Positions 1 through 10,200 of a stretch of DNA of 64,000 nucleotides are shown piece by piece. The DNA is from Corynebacterium simulans (GTDB taxonomy: Bacteria > Actinomycetota > Actinomycetes > Mycobacteriales > Mycobacteriaceae): the NCBI RefSeq assembly GCF_001586215.1, contig NZ_CP014634.1, positions 744,001-808,000 of the forward strand. Reading direction: 5' to 3'. Numbering within the stretch: the stretch's first letter is position 1; every line of letters starts with the position of its first letter. Made by a program: the position numbers and the translations under genes. Below the pieces are notes generated by a model. It was given only the letters and a program-made list of their open reading frames with translations, did no database searches and was not told the DNA's origin.

Positions 1-894
1 CCGCTGGAAATCGGCAACTTTTCCCTCATCGCGGCCGGCATTTCCTTGTCCATCTTCATGTTCTGGGGCTGGGACGTCACGCTGACGATGAACGAGGAAA
101 CAAAGAACCCAGAAAAGACTCCGGGGCGCGCTGCAACCATCACGGTCTTGGTCATCATCAGCCTCTACATTCTGACGGCCTTGGCTGTCATCACGTGGGC
201 AGGAACGGGTGATGAAGGCCTGGGTGCCGGCAACCCGGAGAACCAGGAATCGATCTTCGCCGCGCTCTCCTCCCCTGTGCTGGGCTCGGCCGCCCTGCTT
301 ATCTATGTCGCTGTGCTCTCCAGTTCCTTCGCCTCGCTGCAGTCCACGATGGTGGGCCCCGCCCGTACGCTGCTGGCGATGGGATACTACAAGGCGTTGC
401 CGCCGGTCTTTTCCAAGATCAGCCCCAAGTTCCGCACGCCGTCTACGGCCACGATTGCCTCCGCTATTGCAGCGGGCGGTTTCTACACGGTCACGCGCAT
501 CCTGTCTGAGAACGCGCTGTGGGATACCATCTCCGCGCTCGGTCTCATGATCTGCTTCTACTACGGCATCACGGCGGTGGCCTGCATTTGGTACTTCCGC
601 CACGAGCTTTTCAGCAGCGTGCACAACATCATCTTCAAGTTCATCTTCCCCCTGCTGGGTGGTGGATTCTTGCTGCTGATGTTCTTTATCACCGCATTCG
701 ACTCGCTTAGCCCGGAATACGGTTCCGGTTCCTCAATTTTCGGGGTGGGCACCGTCTTCGTGCTGGGCATGGGAATTCTGTTGCTCGGCGCCGTATTAAT
801 GCTGTTCACACGCTTTGCCCATCCGGATTTCTTCAAGGGCCGCACATTGAAGCGGATAACGTCCGGCGAAGACTCTCAATTGCCGCTAGTTTAG
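1..894 (+). CDS. APC-family amino-acid permease, C-terminal part (5' end outside window)
   Basis: The frame is open from the first base, so the gene starts upstream of the window; 297 codons remain. The product has about seven strongly hydrophobic segments and the APC-superfamily pattern, with FWGWD near the start of the visible part and a SSFASLQSTMVGPARTLLAMG stretch. It should be an inner-membrane amino-acid or amine transporter. The succinate-semialdehyde dehydrogenase gene follows in the same direction after about 70 bases, so uptake of GABA, putrescine or a related amine is a reasonable guess. The substrate cannot be read from the sequence. Confidence 0.85.
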   Translation, partial: PLEIGNFSLIAAGISLSIFMFWGWDVTLTMNEETKNPEKTPGRAATITVLVIISLYILTALAVITWAGTGDEGLGAGNPENQESIFAALSSPVLGSAALLIYVAVLSSSFASLQSTMVGPARTLLAMGYYKALPPVFSKISPKFRTPSTATIASAIAAGGFYTVTRILSENALWDTISALGLMICFYYGITAVACIWYFRHELFSSVHNIIFKFIFPLLGGGFLLLMFFITAFDSLSPEYGSGSSIFGVGTVFVLGMGILLLGAVLMLFTRFAHPDFFKGRTLKRITSGEDSQLPLV

Positions 895-966
895 AGGCTA
901 GCCCTATTTCAACCTAGTTCACTATTAGGCTCCAAAAAGAGCTGGATCACACAATAAGGAGAATTA

Positions 967-2343
967 ATGTCTAACACTTACCGAGTTCAAAACCCTGCTA
1001 CCGACGAGATCGTCGAGACCTTCGACTCCGCCACCGACGCCGAGGTAGAAGGCGCACTGGCGAAGGCCGCCGCAGCCTACCGTGAGTGGAGTGCGCGCCC
1101 GATGTCCGAGCGCGCGGAAATCGTTGCTCGCGCCGCCAGCCTCTTTGCGGAGCGCAAGGAGGAGCTGGCCAAGATTGCCGCGGAAGAGATGGGCAAGCCA
1201 ATTTCCGAGGGCATCGAGGAAGCAGAGTTCTCAGCGGCCATCATCAAGTACTACGCCGATAACGGCGAGGAATTCACCAAGGATCAGCCGATTCCGGCTT
1301 CTGCCAATGGCACTGCGGTAATCCGCCGCCTGCCCATCGGCCCGCTGCTTGGCATCATGCCGTGGAACTTCCCCTACTACCAGATTGCCCGCTTCGTGGG
1401 CCCGAACCTGGTCCTCGGCAACACCATCGTCCTAAAGGATGCAGAAATCTGCCCTCGCTCCGCACTCGCCGTGCAGAAGATCATGGATGACGCCGGCATT
1501 CCGGAAGGCGTGTACAACAACATCTTCGCCACCCACGATCAGATTTCCACCATCATCGCGGATCCACGCATCCAGGGAGTTTCCCTGACTGGCTCCGAGC
1601 GCGCCGGCGCCATCGTGGGTGCCCAGGCAGGCCAAAACCTGAAGAAGGCAGTGCTCGAGCTCGGTGGATCCGATCCTTACATTCTTCTCGATACCGACGA
1701 CGTCAAGGAAGCAGCCAAGCTGGCGTGGACGACCCGCATGTACAATACGGGCCAGGCCTGCAACTCCAACAAGCGCATGATTGTCATGGAGGACATCTAC
1801 GAGGAGTTCGTGGCTGAGCTGACCAAGCTCGCACAGGCAGCAAAGGCAGCGCCTGCCGACGCCCAGGGCGAAGGCACCTACTCCTGCCTGTCCTCGCGTG
1901 CGGCTGCGGAGACCCTGCACGATCAGATTCAGCGCGCGGTGAAGGAAGGCGCTTCCTTGCGCGCTGGCGGCGAGCTGGCGGACAAGGGTGCTTTCATCTC
2001 CCCCGCCGTTATCACCGACATTCCAGTCGGCTCTGACATCTACTACGAGGAGTTCTTCGGCCCAGTTGCTGTGGTCTACAAGGTTTCCTCCGACGAGGAA
2101 GCGCTCGAGCTGGCTAACAACACCCAGTTCGGCCTGGGCGGCACCGTCTTTTCCAAGGACACCGAGCGCGCAGCCGCCATCTCTCGCCGCCTCGAGGTGG
2201 GCATGGCCAACGTCAACACCCCGGCCGGTGAGGGCGAAGAGCTGCCTTTCGGCGGCGTGAAGCGCTCTGGCTTCGGCCGTGAGCTCGGCCCATTGGGTAT
2301 GGACGAGTTCGTCAACAAGCAGATGTACTACGTCGAGAACTAA
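967..2343 (+). CDS. NAD(P)-dependent succinate-semialdehyde dehydrogenase (Sad/YneI-like)
   Basis: A 458-residue aldehyde dehydrogenase that oxidises succinate semialdehyde to succinate, feeding the TCA cycle. The active-site Cys lies near residue 265 in NTGQACNSNK and the general-base Glu near residue 231 in LELGGSDP; IMPWNFPYYQ is the usual substrate/cofactor loop. Length and the short N-terminus fit the Sad/YneI group (about 460 residues) rather than the longer GabD group, which is represented separately at 14049-15530. A strong ribosome site AAGGAGA precedes the ATG. It follows an amino-acid permease and ends at a hairpin terminator. The exact aldehyde substrate is inferred from family only. 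Confidence 0.9.
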   Translation: MSNTYRVQNPATDEIVETFDSATDAEVEGALAKAAAAYREWSARPMSERAEIVARAASLFAERKEELAKIAAEEMGKPISEGIEEAEFSAAIIKYYADNGEEFTKDQPIPASANGTAVIRRLPIGPLLGIMPWNFPYYQIARFVGPNLVLGNTIVLKDAEICPRSALAVQKIMDDAGIPEGVYNNIFATHDQISTIIADPRIQGVSLTGSERAGAIVGAQAGQNLKKAVLELGGSDPYILLDTDDVKEAAKLAWTTRMYNTGQACNSNKRMIVMEDIYEEFVAELTKLAQAAKAAPADAQGEGTYSCLSSRAAAETLHDQIQRAVKEGASLRAGGELADKGAFISPAVITDIPVGSDIYYEEFFGPVAVVYKVSSDEEALELANNTQFGLGGTVFSKDTERAAAISRRLEVGMANVNTPAGEGEELPFGGVKRSGFGRELGPLGMDEFVNKQMYYVEN

Positions 2344-2401
2344 TCTCGACGCAGAGAATCACCCCAATATAAAAACTGGGTTAAGTAGCAAAAAAGTATG
2401 T

Positions 2402-2434
2402 CCGGTCGGCGTGTCGTCGGCCGGTCTTTTTGTT
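2402..2434 (+). terminator. Rho-independent terminator after the aldehyde dehydrogenase gene
   Basis: A GC-rich stem (CCGGTCGGC pairing with GTCGGCCGG, with G-U pairs) is followed by TCTTTTTGTT, 60 bases after the stop codon. Confidence 0.75.
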
Positions 2435-2466
2435 AGCGTCGGACCTGCCCCCTGTTTGGCCACGGA

Positions 2467-2489
2467 CCTGACCCCTGTTTGGTAGACAC
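2467..2489 (+). repeat. Left terminal inverted repeat of the IS3 element
   Basis: CCTGACCCC....GTAGACAC, matched by the complement of 3741-3763. A near-identical direct copy of its outer half lies 23 bases upstream at 2441-2459. Confidence 0.7.
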
Positions 2490-2535
2490 CTGATATCCAG
2501 CCCGGTTGGGTTGGGAAGAAAGGTAATCTACCACC

Positions 2536-2835
2536 ATGCCTAGGTATTCCGAACAGTTCAAACGTGATGCTGTGGCCCTCTATGAAAACAATGAGGACCT
2601 TTCACTTCACGCGGCTTCAGCAGAGCTTGGAGTCAATCGTTCCTCGCTTTTCTCCTGGCTTCAGCAATACGGCACCGGCAAACGTGCCCGCACGAAGGCC
2701 ATGCGCGACAACGCCAAGGAGACGACTGATTCCGAGCGAATCCGCCAGCTAGAAAAAGAGAACGCGAAGCTGCGCGAAGAACGCGATATTCTGCGCAAGG
2801 CCGCGAAATATTTTGCCGAAGAGACACGCTGGTGA
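2536..2835 (+). CDS. IS3-family transposase OrfA
   Basis: A 99-residue DNA-binding protein. The N-terminal half is a helix-turn-helix of the IS3 OrfA type (RYSEQFKRDAVALYENN, then SAELGVNRSSLFSWLQQYG). The C-terminal half is a leucine-zipper-like coiled coil (SERIRQLEKENAKLREERDILRKAAKYF). It recognises the IS ends and partners with OrfB. The stop overlaps the orfB start as GTGA. The frame of orfB is also open upstream across the overlap, so the OrfAB fusion could be made by -1 frameshifting, although no perfect A6G slippery site is present. Confidence 0.92.
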   Translation: MPRYSEQFKRDAVALYENNEDLSLHAASAELGVNRSSLFSWLQQYGTGKRARTKAMRDNAKETTDSERIRQLEKENAKLREERDILRKAAKYFAEETRW

Positions 2836-3728
2836 TCCGCTTCCAGTTTGTCTATGACCACCGAACCGAGTACTCGGTCAAGCGGATGTGCCATGTGTTA
2901 AAGCTCAATCGCTCCTCGTTTTATAAATGGGTCAACACCCACGAAAATCGCAGGTTAAAGATATGTTCCGATGCCCTTATTGGTGCAAGAATCAAGGCCA
3001 TCTTTGATGATGAGAACGGGCTTTATGGTGCTAAACGCATCGCTGCAAGCCTCAACGACGATACGGACTTCGGCCCGATCAACCATAAGAAGGTTGCGCG
3101 CATCATGAAATCCATGGGGCTAAAAGGCTTTAGCAAACGGCGTCGATGCATCACCACCCGGCGCAAGCCTGGTCACCGTGTCATGCCAGATTTAGTAGGC
3201 CGTACATTCACCGCTGACGAGCCGAACCGTGTTTATGTAGGCGACATCACCTACCTGCCGTGTAAGGGCGGTAAGAACATGTACCTGGCCACGGTCATTG
3301 ACACCTATTCACGAAAACTTGCAGGTTATGCACTCGCAGACCACATGCGTGTCTCACTGGTCATCGAGGCTTTGTCCCATGCCAGCACAGTCCGCGGAAG
3401 CCTTGACGGGGCTATTTTCCATTCTGATCATGGAAGTGTGTACACCTCACAGGCGTTTAGGGACCACTGCGCCCAACTTGGTGTACGCCAATCCATGGGC
3501 GCGGTGGGAACTAGTGCCGATAATGCCCTGGCAGAATCATTTAACGCCACCTTAAAACGTGAAGTGCTACGTGATCGGAAAGTCTTTGATAATCCCATTA
3601 TCTGCCGGCAGGAAGTCTTTCGATGGTGCATGCGCTACAACACCCGCAGACGGCACTCCTGGTGCAACCTTCTAGCCCCCAATGACTTCGAAGCACTCAC
3701 ATCAGCTACACTGACCCAAGCAGCATAG
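2832..3728 (+). CDS. IS3-family transposase OrfB (DDE integrase)
   Basis: A 298-residue rve-type integrase. The acidic catalytic triad is intact: D in YVGDITYLP, D in FHSDHGSVYTS, E in NALAESFNATLKRE. The N-terminal part carries the HTH_21-like region (RIKAIFDDENGLYGAKRIA). The start is a GTG overlapping the orfA stop, so translation depends on coupling or frameshifting. It catalyses excision and insertion of this element. Confidence 0.93.
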   Translation: MIRFQFVYDHRTEYSVKRMCHVLKLNRSSFYKWVNTHENRRLKICSDALIGARIKAIFDDENGLYGAKRIAASLNDDTDFGPINHKKVARIMKSMGLKGFSKRRRCITTRRKPGHRVMPDLVGRTFTADEPNRVYVGDITYLPCKGGKNMYLATVIDTYSRKLAGYALADHMRVSLVIEALSHASTVRGSLDGAIFHSDHGSVYTSQAFRDHCAQLGVRQSMGAVGTSADNALAESFNATLKREVLRDRKVFDNPIICRQEVFRWCMRYNTRRRHSWCNLLAPNDFEALTSATLTQAA

Positions 3729-3740
3729 CTAACCCCCGAC

Positions 3741-3763
3741 GTGTCTACTTTCCGGGGGTCAGG
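3741..3763 (-). repeat. Right terminal inverted repeat of the IS3 element
   Basis: GTGTCTAC....GGGGTCAGG, the complement of the left end, located 13 bases after the orfB stop codon. Confidence 0.7.
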
Positions 3764-4100
3764 CCCCACAGGGCTTTTAATGCTGACCAGGCTCCTAATC
3801 CACCGTCGAGTACTACGCATAGTGGTGGTTGCAGCTTTGAAAGCAGTTTTTGTAGGCGGGCCTGCCCCCTGTACAAACCGGGCATCGCGGTCGATTCTTA
3901 GACATGAAGGCAAATCAAACCGCACTTGCTAGCACAGGTACGGTTCAAACCCCGGGATTGGTCGAAATCCACCCCGATATATTGCCTGCCGGAATATACA
4001 CGCAGCTTTTAGCAATTGTGACCAGCAGACTTCAAGATTTCGTCCGCATCCCCTTTTGACCCTTAACCCGCCGCAGGCAACAGCGAAGGCCGCGGGATCA
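3764..4100. other. Non-coding stretch between the IS and the surface-protein gene
   Basis: No convincing gene is seen. The stretch holds a direct copy of the IS-end word GCCTGCCCCCTGT (3861-3873). GGTTCAAACCCCGGG near 3943 resembles a tRNA T-arm, but no cloverleaf could be built around it. Confidence 0.5.
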
Positions 4101-4102
4101 CC

Positions 4103-4146
4103 AAACGCCCGCCTTCTACTTGGAAAGAAATAGAAGACGGGCGTTT
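4103..4146 (-). terminator. Terminator of the giant surface-protein gene
   Basis: AAACGCCCG-CTTCTA (4103-4118) pairs with TAGAAG-CGGGCGTTT (4131-4146), giving a 16-bp stem with one mismatch. The arms start in AAA and end in TTT, so it could work in either direction. It lies about 90 bases downstream of the surface-protein stop codon. Confidence 0.75.
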
Positions 4147-4237
4147 CGCTTGGTGGTGAAGCTAGTGGCAACCGGGATTAACCGGCTGCCTTAAGCAGTA
4201 GCTTCGGCTGCTCGTAGGGAAATTTCTCAGCGAGAGA

Positions 4238-7200
4238 TTACTTGCTGGAACCACCGTTGGAGGAACCGCCGTTGGAGGAACCATCGGAGGAACCATCGGA
4301 AGCATCGTCAGAAGAACCGTTGGAGGAAGAGGAGTTCTTCGGGGAGCAAGCATCTGCCAGCAGGCCGATAGCCAGTGCACCAGCGGCAACCAGAGCGACA
4401 CCGCCAGCAACCTTGCCAGCTGACTCGCCGTACTTACCGAACTGAGCGTTGATGCCAGCAACCTGCTTAGCAATAGCCGGGTTGTAGATACCCAGCTGCT
4501 TCTGCAGTTCGATGTTGGCCTTGCCAATCTGGCCGGAAATCTGCTCGATGAACGGGGACAGACCCGGAACCTTGATCTGGGAAGCCATGCCAACCGGAAT
4601 CAGGAACAGCAGCGGCAGGCCTACAGCCAGGCCAGCTGGGATACAACGACCCAGGTCAACGCTGGAAGAACCGTTGGAAGAACCGTTGGAAGAACCGTCG
4701 GAGGAACCGTCAGAAGAGCCATCCGAGCTGCCTGGGTTCTTACCGGGGTCAGTACCAGGGTCGGTGTTCGGCTCGGTGACGGTCACGGTGATGCTGTCGA
4801 TTTCCTCGCCGGAGCCATCGCGGACGATGACGGTTACGGTATCGCCTGGCTTGGCGTCTGGCTTGATGGTGACGATGACATCGCCGTTCTCTTCCAAGGT
4901 CGCGGAACCTGGGCCGGTGGCCTTATCGAGCTTGGCACCTGCCGGTACCTTGCCGCCGGCATTTGGAACCTTCACGGCACCACCAGCCGGGGCCTTCGCA
5001 TCGTTCCAAGACGGTGCATCCGGGGTTTCCGGAGTATCGCCGGAGGTATCCAGGGTGAACGTTGCCGCAATGGTGTCAGCCACTGCCCCATCCGGGTAGG
5101 TGATAACTACCGGAACAACGAGTTCGAGATCATCCGGAGTTGCCGTCCCTGCCTTCGGCGCGATAACCGTCAGCTTGCCGGTGGCTTCATCGATGCTTAC
5201 GTTCCAACCACCTCGGCCGGCCCAATCAGCAGGAAGCTTATAGGTCGTGCCGCTCGGAGCATCATCAGAACCGTACCGAACTTCAGCAGAACCAGTCTCA
5301 CCGGATGCAACCTTTACGGGTTTGGAATAAGCAGGTTCGTAATCCGTGACGTCGGCAGGCGCAGGCTCAACAACCGTGACAACAACTTCTACCTCATCAG
5401 TAGAGCCGTCTGGATAAGTCACGGTCACCGGAATGGTGATGATATCACCCGGGGTTGCATCCTCCGGGACCTTGACAGTCAGTTCACCCGTTGCTGGGTC
5501 AACGCTCGCGTTCAGATCCGTGGTGGAGAACTTAGTGCCCTCAGGAAGTACCGTATCGCCGGTTTGTGGGACCTTGACCTCGCTACCCGGCTCGACGTCT
5601 ACCGGCGGGTATGCCGGGCTATTTGCGTCTGCCAGCGGTTGCTGCGGATCCTTGACCACGATGTGGAATTCGCTGGTCGAAGATACGCCATTCACCGTTG
5701 CTTTAACAGTCACGGTGTAGTCGCCAGCCTTGGTTGGCTTGCCAGAAATCTGGCCGGTGGCCGGATCATAGGTCACGCCATCCGGCAGGCCGGTGACGGT
5801 GACGTCTGCTTCCTCGTTATCAACCACGACGTTGATTGGCAGCATCGTCGTATTGGTTGCAGCATCCACGTCAGCGATAGGTGCAATCACCGGTGCCGTG
5901 ACCGGATCCGTTGGGTCGGTCGGATCCGTTGGGTCGGTCGGATCCGTTGGGTCGGTCGGATCCGTTGGGTCGGTCGGATCCGTTGGGTCGGTCGGATCCG
6001 TCGGGTCGGTCGGATCCGTCGGCGCGGCTGCGACGACGTCGATGATGAACGTCGTGGTGGACTTGTTTCCAGCGGCGTCGGTTGCCGTGATAGTAACCTC
6101 GCTGTGGCCGAGGGCGCTCGGCTTGCCGCTGATGGTGCCGGTAGCTGGGTCAAATTCGACGCCAGTAGGCAGGCCGGTTGCGCTCAGCGTTGCTGCTGGG
6201 TCATCGCTGTGAACGGTGACTTCAGTGACGTCTTCGCCCAGCTTCACGGTCTGATCCGAAATCGGGTCAAGCTTCGGCGCGCTGGTATCGGCCGGCTCAC
6301 GGACCACGATGGTGAAGGTTTCGTCGGTGGCATTGCCGCTGGCATCGGTGACCGTCACGGTGACCTCGTAGGTGCCCGGCTTGGTCGGGGTGCCGGTGAT
6401 GGTGGCAACGCCGTCAACGGTCTCAAGCTTCACGCCATCCGGCAGACCGGAGGCCGTTACCTTATCCGTGTCCGAATCAGAAGAGACCCGAATCGTTTCA
6501 ATCGGCGTATTGGCATCGACAGCCTGATCTGCAATCGGATCCACCTGCGGACCGGTTGCATCCTTTACGGTGATGGTCAGCTTCTTTTCGGTAGTATTGC
6601 CTGCCGCATCGGTGGCGGTCACCGTCACTTCATAGGTGCCCGGAGTAGTTGGCACACCGGAAATCTCGCCGGTGGACGCGAAGAACCGAACGCCATAAGG
6701 CAAGCCAGTCACGGTCAGGGTAGCCTGCGGGTCATCCGAGGTGATGTGAATCGGGTCAAGCTCGGTGTCTTCCGTGACGGTCCGATCGGCGACGCCGTCT
6801 AAGGAAGGCCCCTCAGAATCGACCACGGTGATCGTGAACTTCTCGACGGAAGACTTACCGTCGGCGTCAGTGGCCGTTACGGTGACCACGATGGGGAAGT
6901 CACCCGCGCGGGTTGGAGTACCCGAAATCGTATTGGTATTGGTGTCGTAAGTAACGCCGTCCGGCAGCCCGGTCACGGTGATCGTCGTAGAAATCGACGG
7001 ATCCGTCACGGTTGGCTTAATCTCCGTAATCGCTTCCCCTAGCGGCACCTTCTGATCCGAAATTGGTTCCAGAACCGGCGCTCCAGGGTCGACGACGGTG
7101 ATGGTGAAGGTCTCCTTGGTCGTGTTGCCCGCGGCATCGGTGACAACCACGGTCACGGGGTGCTCACCAGCGGTGGTTGGCGTGCCAGAGATGGTCCGGG

Positions 7201-10200
7201 TTTCTGGGTCGAAGCTGAGACCAGCAGGCAGGCCGATGACCGTCACGGTGTCGCTCGGAACGTCGCTGACTACCTTGACAGGAGCGATGGCATCGCCCTT
7301 CTTTACCTCTTGATCGTCGATGGGGTCGACCTTCGGAGCAGTGGAATCGCTGACCGTGATGGTGAAGTCAACGTAGGAGGTGTTTCCGGCTACATCGGTT
7401 GCCAGGACGCGCACTGGGTAGGTGCCCGCGGTGGTTGGCGTGCCAGAAATCGTGTTGGTAGCGGCGTCATACTGAACGCCCTCTGGCAGGCCGACTACGG
7501 AAATCTTGGCATCAGGGTCATCCGCCTTGACAACGATATCTTTAATGGCGCTGCCGGCAGCAACGTCTTGGTCACTGATCTCGTCCAGCTTTGGCCCCTG
7601 GGCATCGGTGACGGTGATGGTCGAGGTATCGATAGCCTTGTTGCCCGCTTCGTCGACCGCGGTCACGGTCACGGTGTAGGTGCCCGGCTTGGTCGGGGTA
7701 CCGGTGATTAGTCCCGTCTCTGGGTCAAAAGTCATGCCATCAGGTAGGCCTTCAACCGTTACCTTCGCAGAAGGATCATCTACGCGCACTGGAATCGGGT
7801 TGGCCTCAGATCCCGCAGCGACCGTGCTATCGGGCAGCGGCTGGATGACTGGTGCACCGGCGTCATTGACGTTGATGTTGAAGACTTCTTCGGTGGTATT
7901 GCCAGCGTCGTCCTTAGCGGTGATCGTCACTGGGTAGCTTCCCGGCTTAGTCGGGGTGCCCTCAATCTGCTTGGTATCGGGGTTATAGCTCAAACCCTCT
8001 GGCAAGCCAGTGACTGTCAAGGAGGTCACCGCAACGTTGTCCTCAGCGGTGATCTCAATTGGCGTGATCGGGGAATCCGCGGGAACGGTAGGATCCGAAA
8101 TCGGCGCGATCTGCGGCGCGGTCTTATCGGAGACGGTGATGACAAAATCAACGGGCTTCGAGGTATTGCCGGCGGCATCGGTAGCCGTGACCTTAATGGT
8201 GTAGGTTCCCGGCTTCTCTGGGCGGCCGGTAAAGGTGTTGGTCACGGGGTCGAAGCTAACCCCCTTCGGCAGGGTCTCCGGATCAACCTGGACGGTAGCA
8301 TCCGGATCATTTACCGAGACCACGACCGGCTTAATCGTCTCGTTCAGAGCGATATCCTGGGCCTCGATCTTCTCGATGACCGGGGCGGTCTTGTCTTCGA
8401 CGGTGATGGTAAACGGTTCGTAGGACACGTTGCCCGCTGCATCAGTTGCCGCAATAACGACATCATAGGTACCCGGCTTAGTCGGGGTGCCCTCGATCTG
8501 CTTGGTCTTCGGGTTGTAGCTCAAGCCCTCAGGCAGGCCCGTGACTTCAATCTTCGCGTCTGGATCATCGGTAGCGACCGGAATCTCAGTGATTTGGTCA
8601 CCCTCCGGGACGCTGACATTGTCCACCGGAGTGATGCGAGGCGCCGTTGCATCGTTTACCGCGATGACGAAGGTCTTAGTCGTGGCGTTGCCGGCGGCGT
8701 CCGTTGCGGTCACGGTGACCACAGAAGAGCCGGTTTCCTTCGGGGTGCCGGAGATTTTCTTGGTCTCGGGATCGTAGGTCACGCCCTCGGGCAGGCCGGT
8801 GACGGTCCAGGCGAGATCCTGCGGTGCGGTGGAGTTGTCGTCCGGGTTTAGGCTCATCAGATCGATGGGTTTGATGGCCTCCCCCTGGTTAATCGTCTGA
8901 TCCTCCGGATCATCGAAGGTAGGCGCGGTGGCATCGCCCACGAACAAGACAACGGTCTGCTTCGTGGAGTTACCGGCTGGGTCGGTGGCGGTAACGGTAA
9001 CTTCGTAGCGCCCCGGAGTGGTCGGGGTGCCCGTGACGAGCCCCGTTTCGCTATCAAAGGTCACGCCCTCGGGAAGGCCGGTGACGTCAATCTTCGCGGT
9101 TGGGTCCGGGCTGGTGACAGGCTCCAGGTTGAGCGGCTGATCTTCAGGAACCGAGACGTCGCGAAGCGGGCGCAGAGCCGGGGCAACGGTATCGGTGACC
9201 TTGATGTTAAAAGTCTTCTCGGTGACGTTTCCATAAGGATCAGTTACCTTGACGGTGACCGGGAAGTTCTTGCCATCTGGGCTCGTGACTTCAGTCTTTG
9301 GTGTACCAGAGATGATGCCGGTGTTCGGGTCGATGGAAACACCTTCTGGCAGGCCGGATGCAGCAAAGGTGGAGTTCGGCTCATTGCTGGTCACGGTGAT
9401 TGGGTCCAGCGCAGTGCCATTTTCTACGGTGGCATCGGCAATGTTATCTACCTGCGGCGCGGTGGTGTCGGCTACCTTGAGAAGGAATTCCTGGGTCGAG
9501 GTATTGCCGGCGGCATCGGTCGCAGTCACCGTAATTGGGTACTCTCCCGGTGCCTGCGGGATTCCTTCGATCTTGTGGGTCTCCGGGTTATAGGTAACTT
9601 CTGGTGGCAGGCCCGCGACTACAACGTTGCTGACGGACTTGTCGAAGTTATCGGTGACGTCTACTGGAATTGCGGTGATCGGTTGACCGGCCTCTGCGGT
9701 GGCGTCGTCGATCTTGGCAATGGTCGGCGCCTTGGTGTCGGTAACAGTAACGACCAGGTTGGATACAGAGTTATTGCCCTGGGGATCGGTGGCCGATACG
9801 GCGACCGTGTAGATGCCCGGTTCGGTTGGGGTACCTTCGAGGGCACCGTTTTGCTCGTTCCAGGTCATGCCCGGCGGGATATCACCTTCCACGGTGACGG
9901 TGGCTTTAGGATCGTCCACCTTGATCGGAATCGAAGCAGGCTTATCCTCTGGGACGGTGGCATCCGGGCTGGTGAGAACCGGCGCGGAAGTATCCACGAC
10001 GTTGATACTGAATGCAGTTTCGGTGACATTTCCGGCGGCATCGGTGACGCGGACGTTAACTGTCGACGCCCCGGTGGCCGACGGAGTACCGCTAATGGTT
10101 CCGGTCGCAGGATCGTAGGTGACGCCATTTGGCAGGCCACTGACCTCAACGCTGGTCACACCGACGTTATCCGTCGGCTTAACCTGAATCGGGGAGATGG

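Larger units (their letters stand above)
2469..3761 (+). mobile_element. IS3-family insertion sequence, complete, about 1.29 kb
   Basis: The ends form an imperfect inverted repeat: left 2467-2489 (CCTGACCCC then GTAGACAC) matches the complement of right 3741-3763, with TG...CA termini. Inside are overlapping orfA and orfB with an intact DDE transposase, so the copy may be active. No clear 3-bp target duplication is visible. Copies of the left-end sequence also occur just outside: GGACCTGCCCCCTGTTTGG at 2441-2459 and GCCTGCCCCCTGT at 3861-3873. These point to earlier or nested insertions. Confidence 0.85.

Noticed and set aside
3935..3965. T-arm-like GGTTCAAACCCCGGG suggesting a tRNA
   Set aside because: No acceptor, D or anticodon arms could be paired around it.
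5564..6802. Long plus-strand open frames opposite the surface protein (for example 412 codons with WVGRIR repeats)
   Set aside because: Antisense shadow of the Ig-repeat gene and its TDP array; the translation is repetitive and has no start site or domain.
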